23,890 nucleotides of DNA from a virus, in IMG/VR virus record IMGVR_UViG_3300044922_000215, positions 1 through 23,890 of that record; one strand, given 5' to 3'. Under the pieces are notes generated by a model. That model ran no database searches, had not been told where the DNA came from, and was given only the letters and a program-made list of their open reading frames with translations. The position numbers and the translations under genes were made by a program. This document shows positions 1 to 5,983 of this stretch, one piece after another (position 1 is the first letter of the stretch; every line of letters begins with the position of its first letter).

Positions 1-246
1 CAGGCCCCGCGCCTTAGCAAAGTTCTTCGCTTCAGCCACAGCCTCATCCCAAAAGGTTGGCAATGAGATGGATTTGCGATTCTTTAATTCAAGGACATAG
101 CTCTTGCCTGCGATGATGGCAATGATGTCGCCTTCATCTCTGCTACCCGATAGTCGCAAACGCTCTGCATTGACACCGCGAGATCGCAACCACTTGAGAA
201 CTCCGATTTCAAATGCAGCGCCTTTGCGACCATTGGGGTTAGCCAT
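1..246 (-). CDS. PD-(D/E)XK nuclease, Holliday junction resolvase-like (3' end outside window)
   Basis: The reading frame begins at the ATG at 246 and is still open at the left edge, so only the first 82 residues are visible. Seen: a conserved-looking N-terminal Glu (E13), the pair D40 within the DEGD motif (37-40), and E53-L-K55, the spacing and order expected of a PD-(D/E)XK active site (E...D...ExK) followed by basic residues. Known: such small nucleases in phages resolve branched DNA or trim recombination intermediates during replication and packaging. The start codon overlaps the stop of the upstream gene by one base (TAATG), so it is translationally coupled to it. The fold assignment is good; the exact substrate (Holliday junction or other) is inference. 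Confidence 0.75.
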   Translation of the reverse strand, partial: MANPNGRKGAAFEIGVLKWLRSRGVNAERLRLSGSRDEGDIIAIIAGKSYVLELKNRKSISLPTFWDEAVAEAKNFAKARGL

Positions 247-581
247 TATTTGACCAACTCAAGTTTCATCGGGCGACCGGCGATGGCGCGGGCAAACTTC
301 ACTGAATCGATAAGAGCCTCGGCCAATGCCAACGCCTCATCCTCATTGATTTGTGCGACCTTGACTGTGACATCAGGCAATTGCTGTCGCACCTTGTCGA
401 GAAGCCTTGTAGCTTCAGGTTCATTGATAACTTCTAGGCGAGAATGCTCTGCCAAGCGAGATAAAGCCAACAAAGGCACCTGACCTACGACATCTTCCAA
501 GAGGTCGAGGTTGGCATCCTGTTCTTCTAAATAGACGACAAATGAGCCATCAGAGGCGTTGTGAACTGAAAATAGGCTCAT
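246..581 (-). CDS. Hypothetical protein, 111 aa
   Basis: I do not recognise a family. The protein is acidic, leucine- and alanine-rich and mostly helical in look after a short beta-like start (FSVHNASDGSFVVYLEE). It contains no cysteine, transmembrane segment or evident catalytic motif. It lies between a tiny membrane protein (4-base ATGA overlap at 578-581) and the PD-(D/E)XK nuclease (1-base overlap at 246), so the three are probably made from one message and may act in DNA metabolism. That role rests only on the neighbourhood. Confidence 0.7.
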   Translation of the reverse strand: MSLFSVHNASDGSFVVYLEEQDANLDLLEDVVGQVPLLALSRLAEHSRLEVINEPEATRLLDKVRQQLPDVTVKVAQINEDEALALAEALIDSVKFARAIAGRPMKLELVK

Positions 582-730
582 TCGGAAAGCACCTTCTTGA
601 GCCTGTTTTGGCTTTTAGACCACGCCTGCGCCTGTCTGATACCTTCTCTCAATGGGTCATCGTGAAGGGCTAAAATAGCCCATAGAAGCCCTAGAACGGC
701 CATCAGGCCGCCGAATAGTGCGTATTGCAT
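578..730 (-). CDS. Small single-span membrane protein, 50 aa
   Basis: Translated by hand from the ATG at 730 to a TGA at 578. The first 22 residues (MQYALFGGLMAVLGLLWAIL...) form one clear hydrophobic span; the remainder is a charged helix rich in Gln, Arg and Lys. A purine-rich ribosome binding site AGGGGAA (complement of 734-740) sits a few bases before the start. The stop overlaps the next start as ATGA, which supports a real, coupled gene. Topology is probably N-out/C-in or the reverse with a cytoplasmic basic tail. Function is unknown. It is the first gene of the leftward early group, so it may depend on a promoter in 731-800. Confidence 0.7.
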   Translation of the reverse strand: MQYALFGGLMAVLGLLWAILALHDDPLREGIRQAQAWSKSQNRLKKVLSE

Positions 731-892
731 AAGTTCCCCTTTCGTGTTGCCCTAAGTATGAGGGGAAGGGCTGACATCCTAGTTTGACACGCCGAAGGGG
801 TCTAATAGTTGTGTATGGACAAACGCCCACACATAGGTTATCGTCATCTTATTGGAGCGAAAGGTAGTAGTTCCAAGAAACGGAAGAAGAAG
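731..892. promoter_or_regulatory. Divergent intergenic region with a candidate rightward -35 element
   Basis: This gap of about 160 bases separates a leftward gene (start 730) from a rightward operon (start probably 893). A perfect TTGACA lies at 784-789 on the plus strand. About 13-16 bases further on are TAATAG (803-808) and TAGTTG (806-811), but neither is a good -10 at the ideal spacing, so the exact promoter is uncertain. No comparable -35 was found for the leftward direction. An in-frame extension of the first rightward gene (TTG at 809 or ATG at 815) covers part of the region and could be translated, but it has no ribosome binding site and reads as a basic low-complexity string. Confidence 0.4.
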
Positions 893-1105
893 ATGAAAAC
901 AATTGTAAAGGTCACTTGCTTAGTCTGCAATTGGTCAAGTCAAGATGCTGATGAAATTGAATCAGCAAATCAATATGGCGAATGTTTAGGTGGATGTGCA
1001 GGTGAAGAAGTCTTGCTTCGTTGGGATTTGCGAGATGATTCAATCATCGTCACTAATAGTCAAACAGGCGACAGAGTTTCCTGCAATGAAAGCGTGGTTG
1101 CATAA
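893..1105 (+). CDS. Small Cys-pair protein (putative zinc-binding), 70 aa
   Basis: I chose the ATG at 893 because a good ribosome binding site (GGAAGAAG, 882-889) precedes it. The frame stays open upstream to a TTG at 809 or an ATG at 815, which would add a Lys-rich extension. The protein has C9-x2-C12 and C31-x3-C35, an arrangement suited to one zinc ion in a zinc-ribbon-like fold, followed by a beta-rich, acidic second half. No named family recognised. The stop overlaps the next start (TAATG at 1103-1107). It leads a rightward cluster of tiny proteins before the primase gene, so a role in early takeover or replication is plausible but unproven. Confidence 0.65.
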   Translation: MKTIVKVTCLVCNWSSQDADEIESANQYGECLGGCAGEEVLLRWDLRDDSIIVTNSQTGDRVSCNESVVA

Positions 1106-1275
1106 TGAAGTGCGATTTCTGTAACAGAAACAAAGAAACAATCAAGACTGCTATTGAATACAGAGGCAATGATGTTTTCAAATTTGATTCATTAGTTTTA
1201 ACTTTTATCTTATGCGCTCAATGCGTTGGTGAAAATTTATCTGCAAGCAATGGGTTCACAAAGGCAGGTGCATAA
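1105..1275 (+). CDS. Tiny CxxC/CxxC protein (putative zinc ribbon), 56 aa
   Basis: Hand-translated from ATG 1105 to TAA 1275. Cysteines form C3-x2-C6 and C37-x2-C40, the typical two-knuckle layout of a zinc ribbon, separated by a charged stretch and a hydrophobic strand (LVLTFILC). One-base overlaps (TAATG) at both ends link it to its neighbours, which is strong evidence that it is translated. No family is recognised beyond the metal-binding pattern. Base composition is AT-rich compared with the late genes. Confidence 0.65.
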   Translation: MKCDFCNRNKETIKTAIEYRGNDVFKFDSLVLTFILCAQCVGENLSASNGFTKAGA

Positions 1276-1472
1276 TGACCAAGAATCGTTTATGGGTTGG
1301 AACAAATGGCAGTGTCACTTGCGATGAACACGCAGGAGTTTATTTGAAGTCTGCTATTGAAAATAATCCAACTGCAAGAAATCACATCACACCTCTTGAT
1401 TGGTGGGTTATTTATAGCGAAGCAAGTTTCCCTTGCGAAACCTGCACCCCTTGGATGGAGATGGCTAAATGA
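1275..1472 (+). CDS. Small Cys/His protein (putative zinc-binding), 65 aa
   Basis: This is the third small metal-site protein in a row. C16-x2-H19 near the N-terminus and C54-x2-C57 near the C-terminus could together form a CCHC-type zinc site; the middle is rich in Trp and Asn. The start overlaps the previous stop by one base and the stop overlaps the next start by four (ATGA, 1469-1472). I know no named family for it. Candidates are nucleic-acid-binding or host-factor-binding adaptors. Confidence 0.65.
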   Translation: MTKNRLWVGTNGSVTCDEHAGVYLKSAIENNPTARNHITPLDWWVIYSEASFPCETCTPWMEMAK

Positions 1473-1594
1473 AAAAGATTCGCTCGATTAGAGTTTCAGA
1501 GCAGTTGTGGCGAAGGGCGCAGGCGAAGGCAAAGTCAGAAGGCAAGACAGTGTCAGAAGCCATCAATGACTTCTTAAAGGAGTTCGTCAAATGA
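1469..1594 (+). CDS. Ribbon-helix-helix DNA-binding protein, 41 aa
   Basis: Hand-translated from the ATG at 1469. The pattern is the minimal ribbon-helix-helix (CopG/Arc-like) fold: a short beta strand with alternating residues (KIRSIRVSE, residues 3-11), helix A (LWRRAQAKAKSEG) and helix B beginning T28-V-S-E-A and running to the C-terminus. Known: such proteins dimerise, the two strands insert into the DNA major groove, and they usually act as transcription repressors or as plasmid/phage partition or relaxosome factors. It is coupled by ATGA overlaps to genes on both sides, directly before the primase. Autoregulation of this operon is a reasonable inference; no operator was identified. Confidence 0.7.
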   Translation: MKKIRSIRVSEQLWRRAQAKAKSEGKTVSEAINDFLKEFVK

Positions 1595-2049
1595 CAACTG
1601 CCGAAATTGCCACCGCCTTTGCCGAACGCGGTTGGTATGTGATGCCTTGCTATCCGCAACAGAAAACGCCATTCTTTCCAATAGCAAAGCAAGGCTACAA
1701 GTCGGCGAGCAATGACCCGAAGGTTGTCAATAAATGGTTTAGCAAGTCACCGCTTCTAAACATTGCCATTGCTTGTGCGCCATCAGGTCTTGTTGTCTTT
1801 GATGTTGACTATCGTAATGGCGGAAGCACAGATGGCTTAGATACCAACACATTTACAGTTGAAACAGGCGATGGTCTGCATCTCTACTATCAAGCACCAT
1901 TTGGCGCTAGTTTTAAGGGTAAATTGCGCGATGGCGTTGATATTAAGTTCAATGGATATGTAGTCACCGCAGGATCAGTTCACGAAAACGGCAAGTTTTA
2001 TGAAGTTGTCAAAGACATTGAGCCTGCCCCTGTGATGGGATGGTGCTAG
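1591..2049 (+). CDS. Stand-alone primase-polymerase (Prim-Pol) domain protein, 152 aa
   Basis: The sequence matches the N-terminal domain of bifunctional DNA primase/polymerases (Prim-Pol, archaeo-eukaryotic primase superfamily). Seen: the metal-binding pair D71-x-D73 in the VVFDVD strand, H97 in the TGDGLHLYY strand, D117 and the GYVVTAGSVHENGKFYE-type block (122-138) that follows in this family. In many phages and plasmids this domain is fused to a D5-like or RepA-like helicase; here the protein stops at 152 residues, so only the polymerase module is present. Known role: synthesising primers, or DNA extension, for replication. It starts within the previous gene's stop (ATGA) and abuts the following membrane protein gene. 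Assignment is firm; activity as an isolated domain is inferred. Confidence 0.85.
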   Translation: MTTAEIATAFAERGWYVMPCYPQQKTPFFPIAKQGYKSASNDPKVVNKWFSKSPLLNIAIACAPSGLVVFDVDYRNGGSTDGLDTNTFTVETGDGLHLYYQAPFGASFKGKLRDGVDIKFNGYVVTAGSVHENGKFYEVVKDIEPAPVMGWC

Positions 2050-2289
2050 ATGAATGGATGGGATTTGCTAATCGTATTCTTCACCGCGTTCTACGCCTTT
2101 GCCATTGGTAGAAGCATCATCATTTGGACTTTATTCTCAGCCTTTTATGGCTTTTGGATTCCACTTCTGATGGTTCTATTTATGCCAAAACGCCAACCAA
2201 GTGCGGTCATCTTCCCTCAATGGTTTATGGATTGGGCAGGGCCTAAATACATCAACCGCAGAATCAAGAAAATGGAGGAACAGTTCTAG
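2050..2289 (+). CDS. Aromatic-rich membrane protein, 79 aa
   Basis: The ATG at 2050 follows the stop of the primase gene without a gap. Two hydrophobic segments, roughly residues 5-20 and 22-44, are unusually rich in Phe, Trp and Tyr; the tail is basic (INRRIKKMEEQF). It would sit in the host membrane with a short cytoplasmic tail. No family recognised; it could be a superinfection-exclusion or membrane-anchoring factor, but nothing shows which. Its last four bases overlap the end of the oppositely oriented epimerase gene. Confidence 0.6.
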   Translation: MNGWDLLIVFFTAFYAFAIGRSIIIWTLFSAFYGFWIPLLMVLFMPKRQPSAVIFPQWFMDWAGPKYINRRIKKMEEQF

Positions 2290-3152
2290 TCACTTGCTAA
2301 GGCAAGAGCGATGCCTTCTTCCAAAGAAATCTTTGGTTGATAGAACTCAAGCATCCTAGAAGGATTTCCAACCCGATAGGCAACCCCAACAGGTGCCTTC
2401 GGGTTGGTTCTTATTTGAGCCAAATAGCCTGCCTGCAACATCACCATCTCTGCTAGTTGGATGAATGAGGTTGGGCGACCTGAACACAAATTGGCAACCT
2501 TGACATCATTTGTGATTGCCTCAAAGGTTGCTTTGACGACATCGTCAATGTGGATGAAGTCGCGCACCTGCGTTCCACGACCCCAAACATCAAAAGGAGT
2601 TGCCTTTTCTTTGCCTCGCTTGATAAAAGATGGGAACGGATAGTCAAGGCTTTGATCGCTTCCGTATCCGCTAAATGGCCGCAGAATTGACACCTTCAAG
2701 CCTTGAGCGCGAGCATAAGAGGCTAGCATCTCCCCTGATAACTTCGCCCAACCATAGGTCAAGTCAGGGGTGCGGATATGCTCAAGGTTGATGTCAAACT
2801 CTTTGAGAGTCTGCTTATATTCTAGTTTTTGCAGATAAATGGGATAAGCAGCGCTTGATGAGAAATAGACAATGTGTCCAGGGCGCGTTCGCAAAGCCCA
2901 TTGGAAGAGGTCTGCATCAATAGCTAAATCAGCAGCAACGCTCAAGGGGTTGCCCTCAATGGTTGCCCGCCCGCCGACAATAGCTGCCAAGTGAATCACA
3001 ACATCAAACTTTGTGTCATCTTTGGCAAAGAAATCCCTGACATCGCGCCCATTCTTTATGTCAATGCCTGTGATGTTATTGAGTTTTGAATCTAAGTGTT
3101 TCTTGAAATTAGTGCCAACAAAGCCTGCATCGCCTGTAATCAGGATTTTCAT
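2286..3152 (-). CDS. NAD-dependent epimerase/dehydratase (extended SDR), 288 aa
   Basis: Extended short-chain dehydrogenase/reductase acting on a nucleotide-sugar. Seen: the Rossmann motif G7-x2-G10-x2-G13, D31 at the end of the second strand (NAD preference), the serine cluster 98-100 and the catalytic Y133-x3-K137 pair. Length is slightly short of the usual 300-340. I chose the ATG at 3152, not the GTG at 3161, because it has a GGGGGAA ribosome binding site and an ATGA overlap with the upstream glycosyltransferase. The family includes UDP-glucose/GlcNAc 4-epimerases, GDP-fucose synthase and dTDP-rhamnose enzymes; the sequence does not let me choose. With two glycosyltransferases in the same message it probably supplies the activated sugar they use. 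Confidence 0.88.
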   Translation of the reverse strand: MKILITGDAGFVGTNFKKHLDSKLNNITGIDIKNGRDVRDFFAKDDTKFDVVIHLAAIVGGRATIEGNPLSVAADLAIDADLFQWALRTRPGHIVYFSSSAAYPIYLQKLEYKQTLKEFDINLEHIRTPDLTYGWAKLSGEMLASYARAQGLKVSILRPFSGYGSDQSLDYPFPSFIKRGKEKATPFDVWGRGTQVRDFIHIDDVVKATFEAITNDVKVANLCSGRPTSFIQLAEMVMLQAGYLAQIRTNPKAPVGVAYRVGNPSRMLEFYQPKISLEEGIALALASD

Positions 3153-3886
3153 TTCCCCCACCTGTCGCTCTCGTATTTGTAAAACTGCGAATCACAGAAA
3201 TCTAGTTGTGCCTTGCGGTCAATGTCAAAGATGAATCGGTCATTGGCATCAAGAGCTGCTCCGATGTGTGAAGTTGGAGTCGGCGCATTAAAGCCAATCG
3301 TGGTTCTTATTGAATCGCCCTCAATAGGTGTTGCAAAGAACGGATCGTGAATGAGAACTGAGTTCTTGACTCTCGGATAGATTTCAGATGCGAGAAAATC
3401 TTGGTCGGTTGTGTAGTAATCCTCTATTTCATTGAAAGCAATTAGTTGCGCCATATCGCGCAACTTGTCGGTTTTTCCGGCAAACATCCCTGCGCTGATA
3501 AGATAGTTGTGACCTATCTTGTGGTCTTTGATGATGTGATAATCAAGACCTGATTGCTCCCACTCTTCGTGCGCTATTCTGTCGCGAAAAGACAGACGAG
3601 CATCAGCATCACGGCAGATGACCACTTCAAATTGCGGGTCAGCAAAAGCAAGATAACGCCAAAGCCTTGCGGTGTTATTTTCTACCTCACTCATCCTTAC
3701 AATCTTCACGCCTTTGACGAGATTCAAAGTGCTTATGACCCATTCATCAACGCTTTCGCCCACATAAAAGACTAAGCGGAAGCCATCCTCAAAAGGGAAA
3801 TAGCGCGAGCCAAGGATTGCATTCTTAATAGCTCCGATGTTGTAGCGCGGATCATTGCCATATAAGGAAAAGGCAATTGCTTTCAT
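3149..3886 (-). CDS. Glycosyltransferase-like protein (GT-A fold), 245 aa
   Basis: An N-terminal Rossmann-like beginning (KAIAFSLYG, residues 2-10), an arginine-bearing helix before the active site (NNTARLWRYLAF) and the metal/nucleotide-sugar DXD motif D93-A-D95 in VVICRDADAR are what point to a GT-A glycosyltransferase. The second half contains DHKIGHNYLISAGMFAGK, typical of the acceptor side of such enzymes. Expected to work in the host cytoplasm on a nucleotide-sugar donor; acceptor unknown (host surface glycan, virion protein, or modified DNA base). ATGA overlaps tie it to the glycosyltransferase upstream and the epimerase downstream. Confidence 0.72.
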   Translation of the reverse strand: MKAIAFSLYGNDPRYNIGAIKNAILGSRYFPFEDGFRLVFYVGESVDEWVISTLNLVKGVKIVRMSEVENNTARLWRYLAFADPQFEVVICRDADARLSFRDRIAHEEWEQSGLDYHIIKDHKIGHNYLISAGMFAGKTDKLRDMAQLIAFNEIEDYYTTDQDFLASEIYPRVKNSVLIHDPFFATPIEGDSIRTTIGFNAPTPTSHIGAALDANDRFIFDIDRKAQLDFCDSQFYKYESDRWGK

Positions 3887-4560
3887 TTCAATAAATCTCG
3901 CAGGAGGACTTGATAGTCCTCGCTCTTGATGTAAAAGTCATAGGCCAAAACATCCAATGAATAAACCTCGCGAGCATTGACAGTGCGATAGCCCTCATCC
4001 CACTCGGCTTTGCCTGCTAGTGGATGGCAATGCTCGATGATGACTTCGGGCAGATAAACGAGGTTGCCAAGGTCTTGACCTAGTTTCTTCCAAAAGTTGT
4101 CAAGATAAAGATGGCGAAGTTTCGGTGGCACCATCCCGCCGAGGGCGATGACGATGGCTTTTGACATCATCACGGCAGTTGGCAGATTTTGGCCTTGGAG
4201 CAGGTCATCGCCATAAGCCAAGCCAGGGGCGGTGCCTATGGCTTTACTCAATGCAATATCCCAATCAGGTGTTCTGAATCTATGGTCATCGCCAATGAAG
4301 GTAAAGAACTCGTATTCATTGGCATACTTCTTGGCAGCGACATTGACAGGATAAGCCATTCCCCTTGTGGTGTTTTCAATCTCCAAGATGTATTCGACAC
4401 CGACTGCGGTGCGATAATTGATTAGTTCCTCATCATCTTTGTCCACAACGAAGAGCAGTTCAGAGCGACAAGAGAACTGCCTGTGTGCTTGCAGAACTTC
4501 AACTGCATTCTTTGGCCTGCCTCTTGTTGGCACAAGCACTAGATTATTTTTCACTATCAT
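3883..4560 (-). CDS. Glycosyltransferase family 2-like protein, 225 aa
   Basis: A GT-A fold enzyme is suggested by the start NLVLVPTRGRP (residues 6-16, the usual first strand plus loop), VVDKDD (38-43), and the F-I-G-D91-D92-H93 metal site. A late YLDNFW block resembles the region that positions the catalytic base in family 2 enzymes. I chose ATG 4560 because GGGGAAATCA immediately precedes it; ATG 4572 would remove that site's function and lengthen the overlap with the upstream gene. It overlaps that gene by 17 bases and the next glycosyltransferase by four. The sugar and acceptor cannot be read from sequence. Confidence 0.75.
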   Translation of the reverse strand: MIVKNNLVLVPTRGRPKNAVEVLQAHRQFSCRSELLFVVDKDDEELINYRTAVGVEYILEIENTTRGMAYPVNVAAKKYANEYEFFTFIGDDHRFRTPDWDIALSKAIGTAPGLAYGDDLLQGQNLPTAVMMSKAIVIALGGMVPPKLRHLYLDNFWKKLGQDLGNLVYLPEVIIEHCHPLAGKAEWDEGYRTVNAREVYSLDVLAYDFYIKSEDYQVLLRDLLK

Positions 4561-4813
4561 TGATTTCCCCATAAATAGCGGTGTAAGCCGCCAAGTCGAT
4601 GATGCTATCTTCGTGGTCAGGTGTCTGAATCAAACGAGCAATTTTGACAAGACATAAACACAAAGCGACCTGTGAAGCACTTATCTCTTTTTCAAGATAA
4701 ACACTCCACAGGTCGGCGATGCGCTTGTGATTGATGTATGGGTCGCCATAAATATCTTGGCGATCCGTTGCGGTGAGGCGTTTAGCCTCATCCAAAATCT
4801 TCCCCGATTTCAT
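4544..4813 (-). CDS. DUF6378 family phage protein, 89 aa
   Basis: The pattern ILDEAKRLTATDRQDIYGDP followed by an all-helical region ending DSIIDLAAYTAI is the small phage family DUF6378. Its biochemical role is not established; members are often found among nucleotide metabolism or accessory genes. I chose the ATG at 4813 because it follows the holin-like gene's stop by four bases; the alternative, a TTG at 4837, would add eight residues from inside that gene. It lies between lysis and sugar genes, so it may simply be carried in the late message. Confidence 0.75.
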   Translation of the reverse strand: MKSGKILDEAKRLTATDRQDIYGDPYINHKRIADLWSVYLEKEISASQVALCLCLVKIARLIQTPDHEDSIIDLAAYTAIYGEINDSEK

Positions 4814-4817
4814 TTTC

Positions 4818-5015
4818 TTACTTACTTCCGCGCCCAAACTCTGTTGCCTTTGGGTCTATGGCTTTTAATATCGGGCCAAGGAATGCTGCAACAAAGCAGG
4901 CAACATAATCCTTTAGAGGGCGCGATGGGTCTGCGAGGTAGAGAGCTGCGACTGAGGCTGCTCCTGCTCTTGCGTAGGTGCTACCAACTGCGATGAGTTT
5001 TTCTTTGTCGAGCAT
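4818..5015 (-). CDS. Putative holin, 65 aa, overlapping the endolysin tail
   Basis: Small protein with two moderately hydrophobic stretches, about residues 14-28 (AGAASVAALYLA) and 38-54 (YVACFVAAFLGPILKAI), charged at both ends, as in actinophage holin-like proteins next to endolysins. Expected role: forming membrane lesions that release or activate the endolysin. An excellent AAGGAG five bases before the ATG at 5015 sets the start. The first 103 bases lie inside the 3' end of the endolysin gene in another frame, an unusually long coding overlap. Holin identity is inferred from size, hydrophobicity and position. Confidence 0.6.
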   Translation of the reverse strand: MLDKEKLIAVGSTYARAGAASVAALYLADPSRPLKDYVACFVAAFLGPILKAIDPKATEFGRGSK

Positions 5016-5518
5016 TTGCACTCCTTGAACTTAGGTCTGCCGAAGCCCACTATGAACACCGGCAGAGATGGAAGGACTTTCCCCCGATTTTTTACTTTGT
5101 AAGCGCGAATCTTACGACATACCTGACCGCCATTGCGTTGGTCGCCTTTGACATCAGGTGAAGTGTTGCCTTCGATGACGATGACAGTGCCATTGCCTTT
5201 GACTTCTTCAACGATACCGATGTGGGAGATGCGGTCAAGGCTATCATTTGGAAAATCAAAGAAGGCTAAGTCGCCAGGCATCGGCTCGGCGGTGGCGAGG
5301 TCTTGCCAACGCTTCGCAGAGGCGAACGCCTTTGCCCCTGCCGGTGTGTAGGTGCAATCAGGAATCTTCAAGCCAACTTGCTTGGCACACCAATTGACGA
5401 AGGCACCGCACCAAGGCTGATTCGCCTTCTGATACTTTGTTTCATTATCGGCAGGGCCTTCAATGTAGCCAAGTTCGCCTGCTGCCACTTCAAGAAACTT
5501 CTCAAGTTGCGAACACAT
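4913..5518 (-). CDS. Endolysin, CHAP domain, 201 aa
   Basis: Cysteine-histidine-dependent amidohydrolase/peptidase. Seen: the catalytic Cys C37 in QPWCGAFVNW, H99 in ISHIGIVEEV, E116 and N118 in VIEGNTS, and the PGDLAFFDF block (81-89) typical of CHAP. The domain fills residues 1-160; there is no separate cell-wall-binding domain. The last 34 residues are a Gln/Ser/Thr-rich tail encoded in the stretch that also encodes the start of the holin-like gene in another frame, so that tail may be constrained by the overlap. Role: cutting peptidoglycan cross-links or the amide bond at the end of infection. No signal peptide, so it needs a holin. Its start overlaps the previous stop (TAATG at 5518). 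Confidence 0.9.
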   Translation of the reverse strand: MCSQLEKFLEVAAGELGYIEGPADNETKYQKANQPWCGAFVNWCAKQVGLKIPDCTYTPAGAKAFASAKRWQDLATAEPMPGDLAFFDFPNDSLDRISHIGIVEEVKGNGTVIVIEGNTSPDVKGDQRNGGQVCRKIRAYKVKNRGKVLPSLPVFIVGFGRPKFKECKCSTKKNSSQLVAPTQEQEQPQSQLSTSQTHRAL

Positions 5519-5721
5519 TATTTCAGCAGAGCTTCTTTCACGATGTCGGTTAGGAAGTCAACCTTATCCTCTAAGACGGCAACTTTGTCCTTTATCGAAC
5601 TTCCACCATTTGGCTTGAGTTCGTTTAGATAATGTTTGACGAGCCACTTTACTCCAAGGGCAGTTGAGCCAAGGATGCTAATAAGGGCGACAACAAAGCC
5701 TGCCCAATCGGTTGGATTCAT
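5518..5721 (-). CDS. Holin-like membrane protein with coiled-coil tail, 67 aa
   Basis: One transmembrane span (about residues 6-27, WAGFVVALISILGSTALGVKW) is followed by a basic turn and a heptad-like helix (IKDKVAVLEDKVDFLTDIV, 43-61). This single-span-plus-coiled-coil design is common for phage holins or holin-associated proteins encoded directly before the endolysin. With another candidate on the other side of the endolysin, one may be the holin and the other an antiholin or accessory. The start at 5721 lies just after the stop of the preceding gene; its stop overlaps the endolysin start by one base. Confidence 0.62.
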   Translation of the reverse strand: MNPTDWAGFVVALISILGSTALGVKWLVKHYLNELKPNGGSSIKDKVAVLEDKVDFLTDIVKEALLK

Positions 5722-5722
5722 T

Positions 5723-5983
5723 TTATGGCTTCAAGTAAAGAACGGAAACTGTGGTCGTGTTTGGTGATGCTGTCGCCGCATAAATCACGCTTTTAAGCGG
5801 AACATTCAAATCAATGGTGGTGTTTTTGTCAAACTTAAATCCATTGGTAGAGCTAACATCACTTCCACCTAGAAAGCAAGGATGTGAATCATCGTTGTGC
5901 AATCTTACAACACGATTTTCGCCATAGCTCTCAACTAGAATTTGAGCAGTTGAATTGACAGTGAGTTGCTTGCTTGAAGCCAT
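5723..5983 (-). CDS. Small beta-rich virion-type protein, 86 aa
   Basis: The sequence is a short beta-sandwich-like pattern: QLTVNSTAQILVES, VVRLHNDDSHPCFLGGSDVS, GFKFDKNTTIDLNV, VIYAATASPNTTTVSVLYL. Proteins of this kind, with the Cys/Val-FLGGSDVS-like turn and an ending of VxVLxL, recur in phage structural regions near tail-fibre genes, but have no settled function. A strong AAGGAG (complement of 5988-5993) precedes the ATG. Position after the adhesin genes suggests a tail tip or fibre accessory protein. Confidence 0.6.
   Translation of the reverse strand: MASSKQLTVNSTAQILVESYGENRVVRLHNDDSHPCFLGGSDVSSTNGFKFDKNTTIDLNVPLKSVIYAATASPNTTTVSVLYLKP

Noticed and set aside
809-892. TTG/ATG upstream starts for the first rightward gene
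   Set aside because: They add a Lys-rich extension without a ribosome binding site, whereas ATG 893 has GGAAGAAG at good spacing.
1465-1692. Minus-strand ORF of 75 codons
   Set aside because: Opposite to the coupled ribbon-helix-helix and primase genes, which carry recognisable folds.
4727-4996. Plus-strand ORF of 89 codons
   Set aside because: Antisense to the DUF6378 and holin-like genes, both better supported by family pattern or ribosome binding site.
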